From: Pseudomonas sp. C1C7
GTDB lineage: Bacteria > Pseudomonadota > Gammaproteobacteria > Pseudomonadales > Pseudomonadaceae
Assembly (NCBI RefSeq): GCF_013359595.1
Contig: NZ_JABFMP010000006.1
Location: forward strand, 69,598 to 133,597
DNA length: 64,000 nucleotides
Direction: 5' to 3'
Each line of letters starts with the position of its first letter. Position 1 is the first letter of the stretch. Shown piece by piece: positions 18,983 to 28,552 of this stretch. Both the position numbers and the translations under genes were made by a program. The notes below the pieces were generated by a model. That model worked only from the letters and a program-made list of their open reading frames with translations. It had not been told where the DNA came from and searched no databases.

Positions 18983-20503
18983 GTGACCAAATCAGCCGAT
19001 CAAGAACAGGCTTCACCCTCCTCCTCTTTTCCGGCCTACGTGTTCGAGGGCCCGGCTCAGGTTGCGATTCGAACGCGCACTAATGACCAGCCACGTTACG
19101 TCGATACCCGATTGAGCGTCTGGACGTGGTACGACGGCGGAAAGGCTATGAAAATCGATTGGGCCGCGCTTCACCTAAATCCTCAACTCATGCACATCGC
19201 CAAAGCGTTCGTGGCCTATACACTGGAAAAGTATGCACCGGTAACGGCATTCAAAGCATCCGGGATATTCGGGCGACTAGCTGAGAGCGATATTTCAGCC
19301 AAGTTTCCTTGGACGCGACAAGAGCTGGTCACGACCATAAGTACCTGGGCGAAATTTCGCGAGAGCACAATTTTTTTTAGAACGTTTTATCGCTGGGCCC
19401 TTAATCGAGGAATATTGGGCTTTGACAAAGAAACATATCTAGCACTTAAAGAAATCAAGACGAGCCGCCTTGATCCGTACGAACGTATATTTCTATCCCA
19501 GTCCGGTTTAGCCCTTGACGAAGAGATCCGGCTACTGCAGCGAATTGAGCGCGATATCCAGACCAAAGACTGGAGTGGAGCTCAGCTCAACATGATGCTC
19601 CACTTAAGTTTCGAATTAGGCCCTCGTTCGATTCAATTCCATTCGCTTGACATTGCGGATTTTGAGTTCATCGAGACCGCTGATGATGAAAGGTACTACA
19701 CCCTCTGGTTACCCATGGCCAAAAAGGTCGGTCAACGTAGACCTGAGCGACGGCCCCGCAAAATAACAACCCGACTGGGGGAGAAAATCTCGCAACATGT
19801 TTCGGAAATGCGACGCCGCTTTGGCGGCGACTGCGAACCATTGTTTGTAAGTCCTAACGGACGACGCATGTCTGTTACCGAAATCGGTGTGGGCCTCAAA
19901 CACGAGCTGTGTGAAGCCGGGATAGACAAGCCGAACCAGGTAACCATGTTGCTGCGTCACCACCTCGGGCAAGGATTGGCGGACCAGGGAACTCCGGCAG
20001 ACATGATTGCCGAATTGCTCGGCCACAACAGCACGGTTGCGGCGCGTGCTTACGTTACGGCAACCCCCAACATTGCCCGGATCAAAGAGAAAGCACTGGG
20101 TAAGAGCCCGGCCTATCAACGCATCATGCGCAGCTTATTAACTGGGGAAATCGTGGAACGCCGCGATACGTCGCCGGATAGAGCCATCCGCGGCGTCATC
20201 GATACGCAGTACATCGGGGACATTGGTGCCTGCGCCCTCCCAGTTCATACCCACTGCCCCTACAATCCCGTCTATGCCTGCTACACCTGCAAGAAGTTTC
20301 ACCCCTTTGTTGACGGCCGGCATGAGCAGGTAAAAGAGGCGCTGCAACGAGAAGCCCAACGGTTCATAGACGTTGCAGAACAAGCCGGAGATCTCATTCA
20401 CAACCGGCCCCTCGCCCAGCATCAGACAACCATCCTGGCAGTAAGCGCTACGATCGAGCGCTGCCGGCAGCACACTGAGGATGCCGAAGATGACGCCGTC
20501 TAG
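18983..20503 (+). CDS. ginB: Tyrosine recombinase, second of a trio (GinB-like)
   Basis: The 506-residue recombinase starts at GTG with a strong AAGGAGG 6 bases upstream. Catalytic residues are an Arg in FELGPRSIQFHSLDI, an Arg in TMLLRHHLGQGLA (the usual H of H-x-x-R appears to be Met), and LLGHNSTVAARAYV containing the His and the Tyr nucleophile. After the catalytic domain a tail with HTHCPYNPVYACYTCKKFHP holds clustered Cys and His residues, suggesting a zinc-binding knuckle like those of Tn554 TnpB-type enzymes. It overlaps the third recombinase by 14 bases. The changed HxxR box suggests a division of labour in the trio, but this is inference. Confidence 0.87.
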   Translation: MTKSADQEQASPSSSFPAYVFEGPAQVAIRTRTNDQPRYVDTRLSVWTWYDGGKAMKIDWAALHLNPQLMHIAKAFVAYTLEKYAPVTAFKASGIFGRLAESDISAKFPWTRQELVTTISTWAKFRESTIFFRTFYRWALNRGILGFDKETYLALKEIKTSRLDPYERIFLSQSGLALDEEIRLLQRIERDIQTKDWSGAQLNMMLHLSFELGPRSIQFHSLDIADFEFIETADDERYYTLWLPMAKKVGQRRPERRPRKITTRLGEKISQHVSEMRRRFGGDCEPLFVSPNGRRMSVTEIGVGLKHELCEAGIDKPNQVTMLLRHHLGQGLADQGTPADMIAELLGHNSTVAARAYVTATPNIARIKEKALGKSPAYQRIMRSLLTGEIVERRDTSPDRAIRGVIDTQYIGDIGACALPVHTHCPYNPVYACYTCKKFHPFVDGRHEQVKEALQREAQRFIDVAEQAGDLIHNRPLAQHQTTILAVSATIERCRQHTEDAEDDAV

Positions 20504-22604
20504 CGCAAGGCAGAGTCTCGAAGGCTTCATTAATCAGGAGCAAGCGATTTTTCAGTCATTACCGATTACAACGCCGTGGGAGTCAACTCTGTGGTCGGTC
20601 GAGCGCTGGTTGCCGCAACGCCTAAAGCAACAGACCATCACCTTTGAAACACATCGACAATCGCTTGAAAGGTATGGCTATTCTGCTCCTCCTAAAGCCG
20701 CCCTCCCCTTGGATTTTCAGGATTTTTGCAAGGCCTTAATCGTGTATCTACAGCGCACCCGGAGTCTGAAGTTTTCGATGGTGGCTGCTTACAATATTGC
20801 GATCCGGCGGCTGTATAACCCATTGTTTGAACGTGGCGTATCCGACCCCACACAATTAACGCGAGGCGATTTCGACCGCGTCGTAGGATTTCTCAGCGAG
20901 AGTGGCTACAAGAACCTCTACGACGCGATCTCTCATCTTCAAGTGATAGCGAATACGATTGATAATTTGCAATTAACCGAGATCGCCATCCACTTTGAGC
21001 ACAATGCAAAACCAGAAAAAAGCCGCCACGACTACATTTCATTGCACGATCCTGATCGTGCGGTAAAACAGCGAAAATCTGACGACAGATTGCCCTCTCG
21101 CGAGGCTATGGAAGCCTACGCCTTATGCTCGAACCACCCACTCAGCGAGGGCGAAGAAATCTTGCTGCGCGTGATCGATTTATTGATTGCAACCGGTCAA
21201 CGGGGTAATGAGGTAGCAGTAATCCCCTATGACTGTTGGGTCGAAAGGCCGATCAAAGGGACGACAGGAGAGGTGGTTGTAGATGCGAATGGCAAACCTC
21301 TGGTCGAATGCGGAATTAGGTACTTTGCGGAAAAGCAATTTCAATCTCGTGTGCATTGGTTAGCGGAAAGTGATGTTCCATTAGCTAGGCGTGCAGTCGA
21401 ACGACTGAAAGCGCTGACCCAAGAGCAACGACAGATTGCTATGTGGCAGGAAGCCAATCCTGGGCGCATCTGGGAATACCCACCGCAAAAGGTGGTGACT
21501 GAGAATCAGGTTCTGCGGTGGCTTGGTTTTAGTGACGGACAAAGCGCAGCTAGGAATCTTTATTTATACCTCTCGAGAAATGGCATTGATCCATATGACG
21601 ATGAAACAAACTATAAGCCCAGAGAAGCCAGAAGGAGGCGGTACCTGGCCGGCAAGATTGAACAGTTACTTGCTCCCGCGCTGCGCGGTCATGAGGTGTT
21701 GACAGAAAATATTGGAGGCATGCCTCGTGTAGTACTTAGAACCAGCGAAACACTAGCCATCTCGTTTGATGGCCAATTTCGTCTAGGTGGGCGGGAGGCT
21801 AATGTATTTCGAGCGATCCCGCGTCGGGTGACCCTCCGGGATATCAATCACGCGCTGGGCAGCGATGACAAATATGCTTCCATTTTTTCGCGTCGTTCAT
21901 TAACCGAATCCGATGGGACTCCGATTCGGCTAACAAGCCACCAACCTCGACACTGGCGAAACACCATTTACCACCTGACCGGTATGAGCGATGTTCAGCA
22001 AGCGTTGGCCCTGGGTCGAAAACGTCTCGACCAGAACGTCTATTACCAGCACACAAGCATTGAAGAAAACACTGATGCCCACCAGGATTTCTTGGCGTTC
22101 AATAGTCATCACGAGCGCATTGATTTCCTACATGCAGGTATAAGAGATAGACGCATTCAAGGCGCTTTAACCGACAGTTACCATGCACTGTTGGTAAATA
22201 AAGGTACGACCACAGCGGAAGCATTCCTTACCGTTCACGCAACAGCGTTGCATGTGACACCCTTTGGCGGTTGTGTTCATGACTTCTCACAGGCACCCTG
22301 CCCCAAGCATTTGCAATGTTGGAATAATTGTTCTCACCTGCATTTGCTGGGCACACCTTCTGAGAGGAAGAATCTTCAGCAGCAAGCCGAGCGTTTGTCA
22401 CAGGCCATACTGATCATGCGAGATGCAGGGGACGGCGAAGCAGGAAGCGATGTCTGGCTGGCAGACCAAGAACACAAACTCAACAATCTGCAGGCCGCTC
22501 TTTCTAGCGACGCTGGAGTGAGCCCACAACAGGTGTTTCCGTCTGGGCATCCGGTAACCATTCCTGAAACTAGCAAACGACACAGCTCTGTATCGGATGA
22601 TTAG
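20490..22604 (+). CDS. ginC: Tyrosine recombinase, third of a trio (GinC-like)
   Basis: At 704 residues this is much longer than typical tyrosine recombinases. The catalytic Arg is in ATGQRGNEVAVIPYD, the H-x-x-R box in LTSHQPRHWRNTIYH, and the Tyr in QNVYYQHTS. The C-terminal tail CVHDFSQAPCPKHLQCWNNC has four cysteines likely to bind zinc. ATG 20481 is in frame, but GAGG sits directly against it; ATG 20490 has GAGG 9 bases upstream and is preferred. It overlaps ginB and is followed 8 bases later by ginD, so the four genes form one operon. Confidence 0.87.
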   Translation: MTPSSARQSLEGFINQEQAIFQSLPITTPWESTLWSVERWLPQRLKQQTITFETHRQSLERYGYSAPPKAALPLDFQDFCKALIVYLQRTRSLKFSMVAAYNIAIRRLYNPLFERGVSDPTQLTRGDFDRVVGFLSESGYKNLYDAISHLQVIANTIDNLQLTEIAIHFEHNAKPEKSRHDYISLHDPDRAVKQRKSDDRLPSREAMEAYALCSNHPLSEGEEILLRVIDLLIATGQRGNEVAVIPYDCWVERPIKGTTGEVVVDANGKPLVECGIRYFAEKQFQSRVHWLAESDVPLARRAVERLKALTQEQRQIAMWQEANPGRIWEYPPQKVVTENQVLRWLGFSDGQSAARNLYLYLSRNGIDPYDDETNYKPREARRRRYLAGKIEQLLAPALRGHEVLTENIGGMPRVVLRTSETLAISFDGQFRLGGREANVFRAIPRRVTLRDINHALGSDDKYASIFSRRSLTESDGTPIRLTSHQPRHWRNTIYHLTGMSDVQQALALGRKRLDQNVYYQHTSIEENTDAHQDFLAFNSHHERIDFLHAGIRDRRIQGALTDSYHALLVNKGTTTAEAFLTVHATALHVTPFGGCVHDFSQAPCPKHLQCWNNCSHLHLLGTPSERKNLQQQAERLSQAILIMRDAGDGEAGSDVWLADQEHKLNNLQAALSSDAGVSPQQVFPSGHPVTIPETSKRHSSVSDD

Positions 22605-22612
22605 AGGTAACC

Positions 22613-23008
22613 ATGGCGCGACGACAATCTTTAAGGGGCGCGGACCTGGATGAAGCAATAGACACCCTCCTCGCCCAGATGATCAGTCTGGGATTGGAAC
22701 GTGCACCTATTTCGCGAACTGAGGTGCAAAAGCGCTTGGGGCTGACAAGTCGAGCCACCTTGGTGGGCGAGCGCGGTAAGCGGATAGAGTCCGCCCGCGT
22801 CGCGCAACTAAGGGAGAGTGGAAAGGATCCTGACAACGAACGCCGACGTAGAAGCCTGGAAGAGCGTATAGCTGGCTTACGGGCAGAGAATGCTGACTTG
22901 GTCCGGCAGCGAGATCGACTGTTCGAGGCGTTGTCAGTAATTTCGAGTATCTGCTTGGTGAAGGGACTTGATGTGGAAGAAATATTGGCTCCATTGCGCA
23001 GACACTAG
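22613..23008 (+). CDS. ginD: Small coiled-coil protein of the recombinase operon (GinD-like)
   Basis: The 131-residue basic protein has an N-terminal region with a possible helix-turn-helix (ISRTEVQKRLGLTSRATLV). A helix of about 40 residues rich in Arg, Glu and Leu (ERRRRSLEERIAGLRAENADLVRQRDRL) probably forms a coiled coil. The size, position after three recombinases and layout match ginD of GInts and TnpC of Tn554-like elements, where it is an accessory factor. AGAGG lies 6 bases before the start. It is the last gene of the recombinase operon. Confidence 0.82.
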   Translation: MARRQSLRGADLDEAIDTLLAQMISLGLERAPISRTEVQKRLGLTSRATLVGERGKRIESARVAQLRESGKDPDNERRRRSLEERIAGLRAENADLVRQRDRLFEALSVISSICLVKGLDVEEILAPLRRH

Positions 23009-23120
23009 ACAGAGAGCTTACTCGAAAAGCGCAAAAATACTTTGAAGAGCCAAACAATGGGCTGCTCTTAGCTGTGATCCCCACTGAGGGGTGAATCGAT
23101 ACATACAGAGGCTCATCGAC

Positions 23121-23564
23121 TCAAGGGCTACCTAAACACATGGAAGTGTCAAAAATGACTTCCCGATAAGTCCCATTGAACGCTTGCAAATTGGTATCAC
23201 CAACGAAATAGGTCGTGCCATTTTCGACCTCGTACAGAAGTCCTTCGAGGCCGTGTTCGGATAGCAATTCAATCTTAACCAATTGCTCCATTCGGTGGTG
23301 ACCTGACTGATTAATTGTTCCGGAGCTGACGAACTGGACACTCCGAACCACCAACGTTTTCGACTGTTGCGCGAGTAACGAGCAAAGGGCACGTTCACCA
23401 ACGACCATAAGGATTAAGGGGAAGCGTCGTTTTCCATTTCGCTCCTCAACCAGCACGTTAAACCAGCCAAGCCCCACGTCGTACTCGACACACATCCATG
23501 TGCGAAAGGTCTCACCCAAAAAAGGGACTAACGGCACTTCGGCCCACTCATAGGTTCGAAACAT
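23121..23564 (-). CDS. Protein of unknown function, divergent from an XRE regulator
   Basis: This 147-residue protein has no recognised family. It is soluble in appearance, with alternating strands (WFNVLVEERNGKRRFPLILMVVGERALCSLL, then VKIELLSEHGLEGLLYEVENGTTYFV) that suggest a beta-rich fold. Codon use and a plausible start support a real gene. It is read away from the XRE gene, with an 84-base shared control region holding a dyad. This is a common arrangement for a small effector or toxin and its repressor, but nothing in the sequence shows activity. Confidence 0.65.
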   Translation of the reverse strand: MFRTYEWAEVPLVPFLGETFRTWMCVEYDVGLGWFNVLVEERNGKRRFPLILMVVGERALCSLLAQQSKTLVVRSVQFVSSGTINQSGHHRMEQLVKIELLSEHGLEGLLYEVENGTTYFVGDTNLQAFNGTYREVIFDTSMCLGSP

Positions 23565-23574
23565 CAGCTGCTCT

Positions 23575-23609
23575 CCGAAAATATCGCTAACGAGTATAGT
23601 TAATTTCGG
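23575..23609. promoter_or_regulatory. Dyad in the shared control region of the XRE gene and the orphan gene
   Basis: Outer arms CCGAAA (23575-23580) and TTTCGG (23604-23609) enclose an inner 15-bp dyad TAACGAGTATAGTTA (23588-23602). A related 15-bp dyad lies ahead of the helicase at 25293. XRE operators often have this size. Confidence 0.4.
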
Positions 23610-23648
23610 ACGTGACGGGCTTCATCATTCCTTTTGCGAGTCAGGCAA

Positions 23649-23915
23649 ATGGAACTGAAGGAAGCATTTGGGGTAGCCCTGCGCCAGGCGCGTTTGGAAA
23701 AAGGTTTGGCGCAGGAAGCTCTCGCTCCTAGTCAGGCCTATGTCAGCGAGGTTGAAAATGGCCGGAAAAGCCCCTCTATAGAAAAAGTTGATGAGTTAGC
23801 GAGCGTCTTGGGAATTCATCCCGTCACGCTATTCGCCCGTAGTTATCTTGTTGACGGTAGTGACCTGACTGATCTCTTGAAACGCGTTACTCAAGAGCTT
23901 CACGAACTCCAATGA
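23649..23915 (+). CDS. XRE family helix-turn-helix regulator
   Basis: The 88-residue protein is almost wholly a Cro/C1-type helix-turn-helix: ALRQARLEKGLAQEALAPSQAYVSEVENGRKSPSIEKVDELASVLGIHPVTLFA. The usual second helix start is slightly changed (EALAPSQAYVSEVE, where SxxxISxxE is usual). A TTG at 23634 is in frame, but ATG 23649 begins the domain. It is divergent from the orphan gene at 23121. A likely role is repression of itself and of cargo genes, judged by the dyads at 23588 and 25293. Confidence 0.85.
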   Translation: MELKEAFGVALRQARLEKGLAQEALAPSQAYVSEVENGRKSPSIEKVDELASVLGIHPVTLFARSYLVDGSDLTDLLKRVTQELHELQ

Positions 23916-25292
23916 ATAAGCAGCTTCCTTTTTGAGATCTCGCTCAGCGTCGTCGACTCACTCAGTCTAGGGCGTGGGCGAGATATAAATTACGGTGCTG
24001 AGAATTTGGAGCTAGGGCTTACTACTCGTTTATCGCCCGCCACATCCTCTCCTTGAAAACCCCAAGATTTTTTGGAGCATCCAACGAGGTCAGAATTACG
24101 GATAGCCGTGAACCTCTGGGCAAAGGAATTGGTTACAGGATGAGGTACGTTTCGTAGCCAAGACTGCTAGAGTCTACCCGGGGCCTAGAGTGTTGAGAAT
24201 CTGTTGCATCCGCACAGTATCACTAGCGGCCTGGAGACATGGTTTTTTTGTCCAAGCTTACTACACATCAAATTATGAATTTTCGCATAATTGCGCATAA
24301 AGCTAGGTGCCTAGCGCTTGCGGCTAATTTTTTTATTTATAGCGCCGTTTTTCACCAAATATTCTTCATGATGCTTATGATCAAGTCGATTTCGCCTCGC
24401 TCACGAGTCAGCCGCCGGGAATGAGCATGCGCCTAAATGAGATAATGCTCGAAAATTCCTCGACAAAGGATAATCGGGAACTTGGGCGGTAGGGAGTGCG
24501 TTGGTACACCATGGCATCTATCACGACAAGTGCTTAGCAAGTCCAAAAACTTGGGCGCCGGCAACTTGCCGTGTTGTTGGAGGGTTTTCCTCTGCTGTGC
24601 CTGGTGTCGGACTGACCCTGTTGATCGCCGCAACGATGCCGGTGCTTATTCCAAAGCCTACGAAGCGCGAAAAAATCGCTTTTGGCCGATTGAGACAGGC
24701 AGCAATCCGCCACAGATGCTCAATAAGGACTGGAAATTGGTTTTTGGCTTCGCCTGCAAGAGGAAACAGCTCTGTCGATCCTCTGCCCAGGTGTATACAT
24801 CTGCAACTCAGACACTCCATGCGATTGAACTTCCAAGCCTTCTCGGACCAGTCAAACCGGCATTGGCCAATCGCCCTAGTGTTATTAATAAATTGAGTAG
24901 TATCGTTCATCCGACCGCGCTCGGCAGTAATGGGTCATCCAAGCACAGATGATCAAAGGCTGTTCGAGCTGGTTTGTTTGATGACGGATACCCGCTTGGC
25001 TCCCGTCACCTTGAGTGATAGGTGCGACAGGCTGCTATTTTCTTCGTGGAAGCACTTGGCCGAATGATCTACGTCCGCAAGTACGGTCGGCGCGTAGCAG
25101 GTAGACTCGGCGTGCTGCTCGGTGAAAAACGCTTGCCGCCGGTTAGAACTCGGGCGCCTCAGGCAACGGCGTCATTGACGTACATGATCACGCTTGCTGC
25201 ACGCTCCCAATTTCCTCGCGAAAGAGCCAAAAGACGCCGACCTCAATTGATGAATATTTGCACGTCGACCCTTGTTTAAAGTGCACCGCAAA
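23916..25292. other. Long stretch without a convincing gene; AT-rich at 24235-24480
   Basis: About 1.4 kb between the XRE gene and the helicase holds only open frames that lack recognisable motifs and overlap on both strands (24239-24424, 24482-24952, 24501-24896, the antisense 24521-24910, and 25022-25279). None has a clear ribosome site and a family match. The part from 24235 to 24480 is markedly AT-rich with runs of T. It could be a scar of an older insertion or the AT-rich 3' end described for GInts. Decayed genes cannot be excluded. Confidence 0.5.
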
Positions 25293-25307
25293 TTACGATT
25301 AACGTAA
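25293..25307 (+). promoter_or_regulatory. 15-bp dyad just upstream of the helicase gene
   Basis: TTACGATTAACGTAA has perfect 5-bp arms around ATTAA and lies about 20 bases before the helicase ATG. Ten of its 15 bases match the dyad TAACGAGTATAGTTA ahead of the XRE gene. It is a candidate operator. Confidence 0.4.
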
Positions 25308-25326
25308 ATTCCCAAAGAAGGACAGC

Positions 25327-28293
25327 ATGGCTGGATTTTTCGTTGAGCAGGCTGAAACCCTTAAACTTCGTCAGCAATCGGACCGCCCAAACAGCGGTTT
25401 CAGACCAGGTCAGCTAGGCGCAATGCATGCGACCTTGGCTCACTTCTCGGTTCAAGATGATCCAGCAATCATCTGTTTGCCTACCGGTTATGGAAAGACG
25501 TCGCTCATGATGTCGCTACCACTTCTGCTCGGAGCCGGCCGCGTTCTGATAGTCGAGCCATCAAGTGCGCTGCGCAAACAGGTGCATTCACATTTTTCCG
25601 CCCTTTCTACTCTCCGGCGCATCGGTGCACTACCTGTAGATGGGCCCCTCCCCTCAGTTCATCTTCATTCGGGTCGCCCCTTGACGCCGGAGGACTGGGA
25701 GCAGCTGCGGGACTACGACGTGGTGGTGTCGACCCCAGGCAGTTCGTCTCCAATGGTTGCCCCAGGAGCAGCATCTGACCTGTTCGACTTGGTGATCTTC
25801 GATGAGGCGCATCACGCCCCCGCAGATTCCTGGGCGGCCTATTTAGAGCACTACGCCAATGCTCAATTCATCTTCCTTACGGCCACTCCGTTCAGGCGCG
25901 ATGATCGCGTAATTCCAGGAAAACTGGTCTACCGATACCCCGTAATGAGAGCGGTCTCTGAAGGCGCGTTCGACCCGATCACTTTTCGACAGGCCGTGAT
26001 CGAAAACGAACTTGATGACGAGCACGTCGATCGTGTGATTGCGCAGACTGCCGTTGCACAGCTGGAAGAAGATCTAGCCAATGGTTTTGACCACAGGCTC
26101 TTTGTTCGAGCCGCGACAATTTCATCGGCACAAGCGCTCGTGCCAGTCTATGAGCAGTTGGGTGTCCCTGTGGCCGCCATTAGCAGCAGACTGACTAAGC
26201 GTCAGCAGGATGCGATCGAAGAGAAGCTCGTCTCGGGCGAGCTCAAGGCAATCATTTGCGTCGACATGTTCGGCGAAGGTTACGACTTCCCAAAGCTCAA
26301 GGTCGCTGCGCTGCACGCGCCTCATAAGTCCTTGGTGCCCACCATCCAATTTATCGGCAGGTTTGCAAGGGTTGATAACACGACTGGCCGCCCTACTTTG
26401 ATAGCACCGGCGTTCAGGGTTCGCGAAGCGACGGCAACTCTGCTCAAAGAAGGTGTCGACCTAGCTCAAATGATTGATGAAGCCGCTCTCGCCCAGATCC
26501 AGGGGGCGGTCGAGGCTCAAGAATTCATCGAGAGCTTACCGGTACGCCGAATTAGCGAATCAGATTACGAGTCAGTGTCCCCTCTTTCCTTCAATCTCTA
26601 TGCGCACGTCCGCGTCTTCCACTGCAACCGCCAACCGGACTTTGGGCTTCTTGGCGAGAGGGTGGGTAGGCTTCTTCGAATCGTTAAACAGTGGGAAACG
26701 CCAGACGGAACGATCTCCCTCGTATTGACAGCGGATGAAGCGCCTCCGAATTGGGCCATTTCAAATACGCTGACTGACATAAGGCACGAAGCCTTCCTGC
26801 TCATGTATTTCCCTGAGTCTAATTACTGCTATATCGGATCAACGCTCAGGACAGAAAAGCTGTACCTGTCGATCATGGAGATTGTTTGCCGAGCAGCTAG
26901 CCGCGGACTGAGCTACGAGGAAACCAGTCGTGCGCGAGCAGGACTGGAAGGCATGAAGTTCTTTGCTGTTGGCCTACAGAACACCACGTTCAATTCACAG
27001 GTCGAAACTTACAGAACCCTGACCGGCCCGCAAGCAGAACGCGCGGTGACAGCAGGTGATAGCCGTGCTTACGCCCAAGGACACTACTTCGGGAGCGGCA
27101 TGAACGGGCTGATTCGCGAAACCATCGGTGCAAGCAGCAGTTCAAGAATCTGGAGCAACCAGCGTCTTTCAGTCCCCGACTTTGTCGCCTGGGTTCAGAC
27201 GCTAAACGGGCGCATCAACGGGGATGCTCAATTTAGCGCTTCTCACCTGGACTTAGTCCGCACCACTACAACCCTTCGAGAGTTGCCTGACGCGCTGATT
27301 GCCGCAAATTGGCCGCGGCAAGGCCTCAAGTGCAATCCACGAATCCAGTTCCGACCTTCACCGGAGCACCGCCCCCTACTCTCCAGGCTCGTGGAGTGGG
27401 ATATCCAAGATTTTGACTGCAATACTCAGGCTGGCCAGCTGGATTTTTCCATCGTGCACACAGAGGGACAGATCCGGATGCGGTTCAGTCTCGAAGGTGG
27501 CCAACTCATCAATTGCCTGGATCCTGAAGCATCAATCATGGTTGAGTCCAGTTATGACGCGTGGATGCCGTTGGCTGAATGGCTAACCGAGCACCCTCCC
27601 ATTTTTTATGCCTCCGACAAGTCTTCCTTTGAAGGGATGAACAAAATCGCTGCCCCTCTGCTTCGAACCCTTGCTCTCGCCCCGGGAGATGCCGAGTCGA
27701 TCGATTGGACAGGATGCGCGATTGAGGTCGAATTCCTGCCCAACAATCAGGAGACTCGAACCTTGGAGCGCCGCGCGCAGCTGGAAGGCAATGCAACAGT
27801 ACAGGAGCACCTGGAGCAATACCTCCTGACGCTGCCTGATCTGCAGTGTCTGTACTACGACCATCGTTCAGGCGAAGCTGCCGATTACATCTGTGTCACG
27901 GCCAATGAAGCCCAAGACGTGAACGTAACCCTTTACCACTGCAAAGGTGCAGGAGGGCCGGCCAATGGCGGGCGTGTCGGTGATGTGTATGAGGTCGCCG
28001 GACAGCTAGTGAAGTCCGCTTATTACTGCGAGGTCTCGACATTGGTGCATCACATGGAAGATCGCATGCACCGGCGACACACATCGCCCTCGTATTTTGT
28101 CAGAGGAGACAAGGAGGAAACCTTCCGACTGTTAGCGTCGACACCTGCAACGAAGCTTACTTTTACAGTTGTCGGCGTCCAGCCTGGAATACGTCGCACC
28201 ATGGTGGACGAGCGCCTCAGTGACTTGATGGCCTTCTGCATCGGTTACGCACGCCAAGGTGCGGCCAGAGCTTATTGGCTGGTGAGTGAATAG
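25327..28293 (+). CDS. Large SF2 DEAH-type helicase with an uncharacterised C-terminal half
   Basis: The N-terminal ~420 of 988 residues form an SF2 helicase of the RAD25/Ssl2-like (type III restriction helicase) kind. A Q-like FRPGQLGAM is followed by Walker A PTGYGKTS with Lys57, DEAH at 159-162, TATPF at 185-189, DMFGEGYDFPKL, and QFIGRFAR (motif VI) near 341-348. The C-terminal ~560 residues match no family I can name. Near the end they show D853, H871-C-K873 and Q893 with Tyr899, a spacing like PD-(D/E)XK nucleases of the RecB type. GAAGGA precedes the ATG at good spacing. Helicases of this size beside nucleases on islands are often anti-phage proteins; that role is inference. Confidence 0.85.
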   Translation: MAGFFVEQAETLKLRQQSDRPNSGFRPGQLGAMHATLAHFSVQDDPAIICLPTGYGKTSLMMSLPLLLGAGRVLIVEPSSALRKQVHSHFSALSTLRRIGALPVDGPLPSVHLHSGRPLTPEDWEQLRDYDVVVSTPGSSSPMVAPGAASDLFDLVIFDEAHHAPADSWAAYLEHYANAQFIFLTATPFRRDDRVIPGKLVYRYPVMRAVSEGAFDPITFRQAVIENELDDEHVDRVIAQTAVAQLEEDLANGFDHRLFVRAATISSAQALVPVYEQLGVPVAAISSRLTKRQQDAIEEKLVSGELKAIICVDMFGEGYDFPKLKVAALHAPHKSLVPTIQFIGRFARVDNTTGRPTLIAPAFRVREATATLLKEGVDLAQMIDEAALAQIQGAVEAQEFIESLPVRRISESDYESVSPLSFNLYAHVRVFHCNRQPDFGLLGERVGRLLRIVKQWETPDGTISLVLTADEAPPNWAISNTLTDIRHEAFLLMYFPESNYCYIGSTLRTEKLYLSIMEIVCRAASRGLSYEETSRARAGLEGMKFFAVGLQNTTFNSQVETYRTLTGPQAERAVTAGDSRAYAQGHYFGSGMNGLIRETIGASSSSRIWSNQRLSVPDFVAWVQTLNGRINGDAQFSASHLDLVRTTTTLRELPDALIAANWPRQGLKCNPRIQFRPSPEHRPLLSRLVEWDIQDFDCNTQAGQLDFSIVHTEGQIRMRFSLEGGQLINCLDPEASIMVESSYDAWMPLAEWLTEHPPIFYASDKSSFEGMNKIAAPLLRTLALAPGDAESIDWTGCAIEVEFLPNNQETRTLERRAQLEGNATVQEHLEQYLLTLPDLQCLYYDHRSGEAADYICVTANEAQDVNVTLYHCKGAGGPANGGRVGDVYEVAGQLVKSAYYCEVSTLVHHMEDRMHRRHTSPSYFVRGDKEETFRLLASTPATKLTFTVVGVQPGIRRTMVDERLSDLMAFCIGYARQGAARAYWLVSE

Positions 28294-28324
28294 CGGTGAA
28301 GAGATCCTTAAGATAGAGGCTCCC

Positions 28325-28343
28325 GGAAAGCGCAGCGCTTTCC
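28325..28343. terminator. Perfect hairpin after the helicase gene
   Basis: GGAAAGCG-CAG-CGCTTTCC forms an 8-bp stem with a 3-base loop, 32 bases after the helicase stop. No T-run follows, so it may be a processing or rho-dependent site rather than an intrinsic terminator. Confidence 0.4.
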
Positions 28344-28552
28344 AGGCAACTCCCTTTAGGATTTACGCTGGTTATACCCCAGCAGCAGACCCGCCAAACT
28401 AAGAGCCGCCGAAACCGCATCGATGAAGTTACGAAGACTGGGGTGCCCTTTTGGCGGTTAGCCGGAAAATCCACAAAAATCATCCCTTTCGCAATGATCT
28501 GCATGTGGGTGAAACTCCTCGGTTCTGATCCTGCAATTGTGGTGTGGCTAAA

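Noticed and set aside
24482..24952. 156-codon open frame and its overlapping partners in other frames
   Set aside because: Three frames overlap on both strands, with none favoured by ribosome site, codon use or family.
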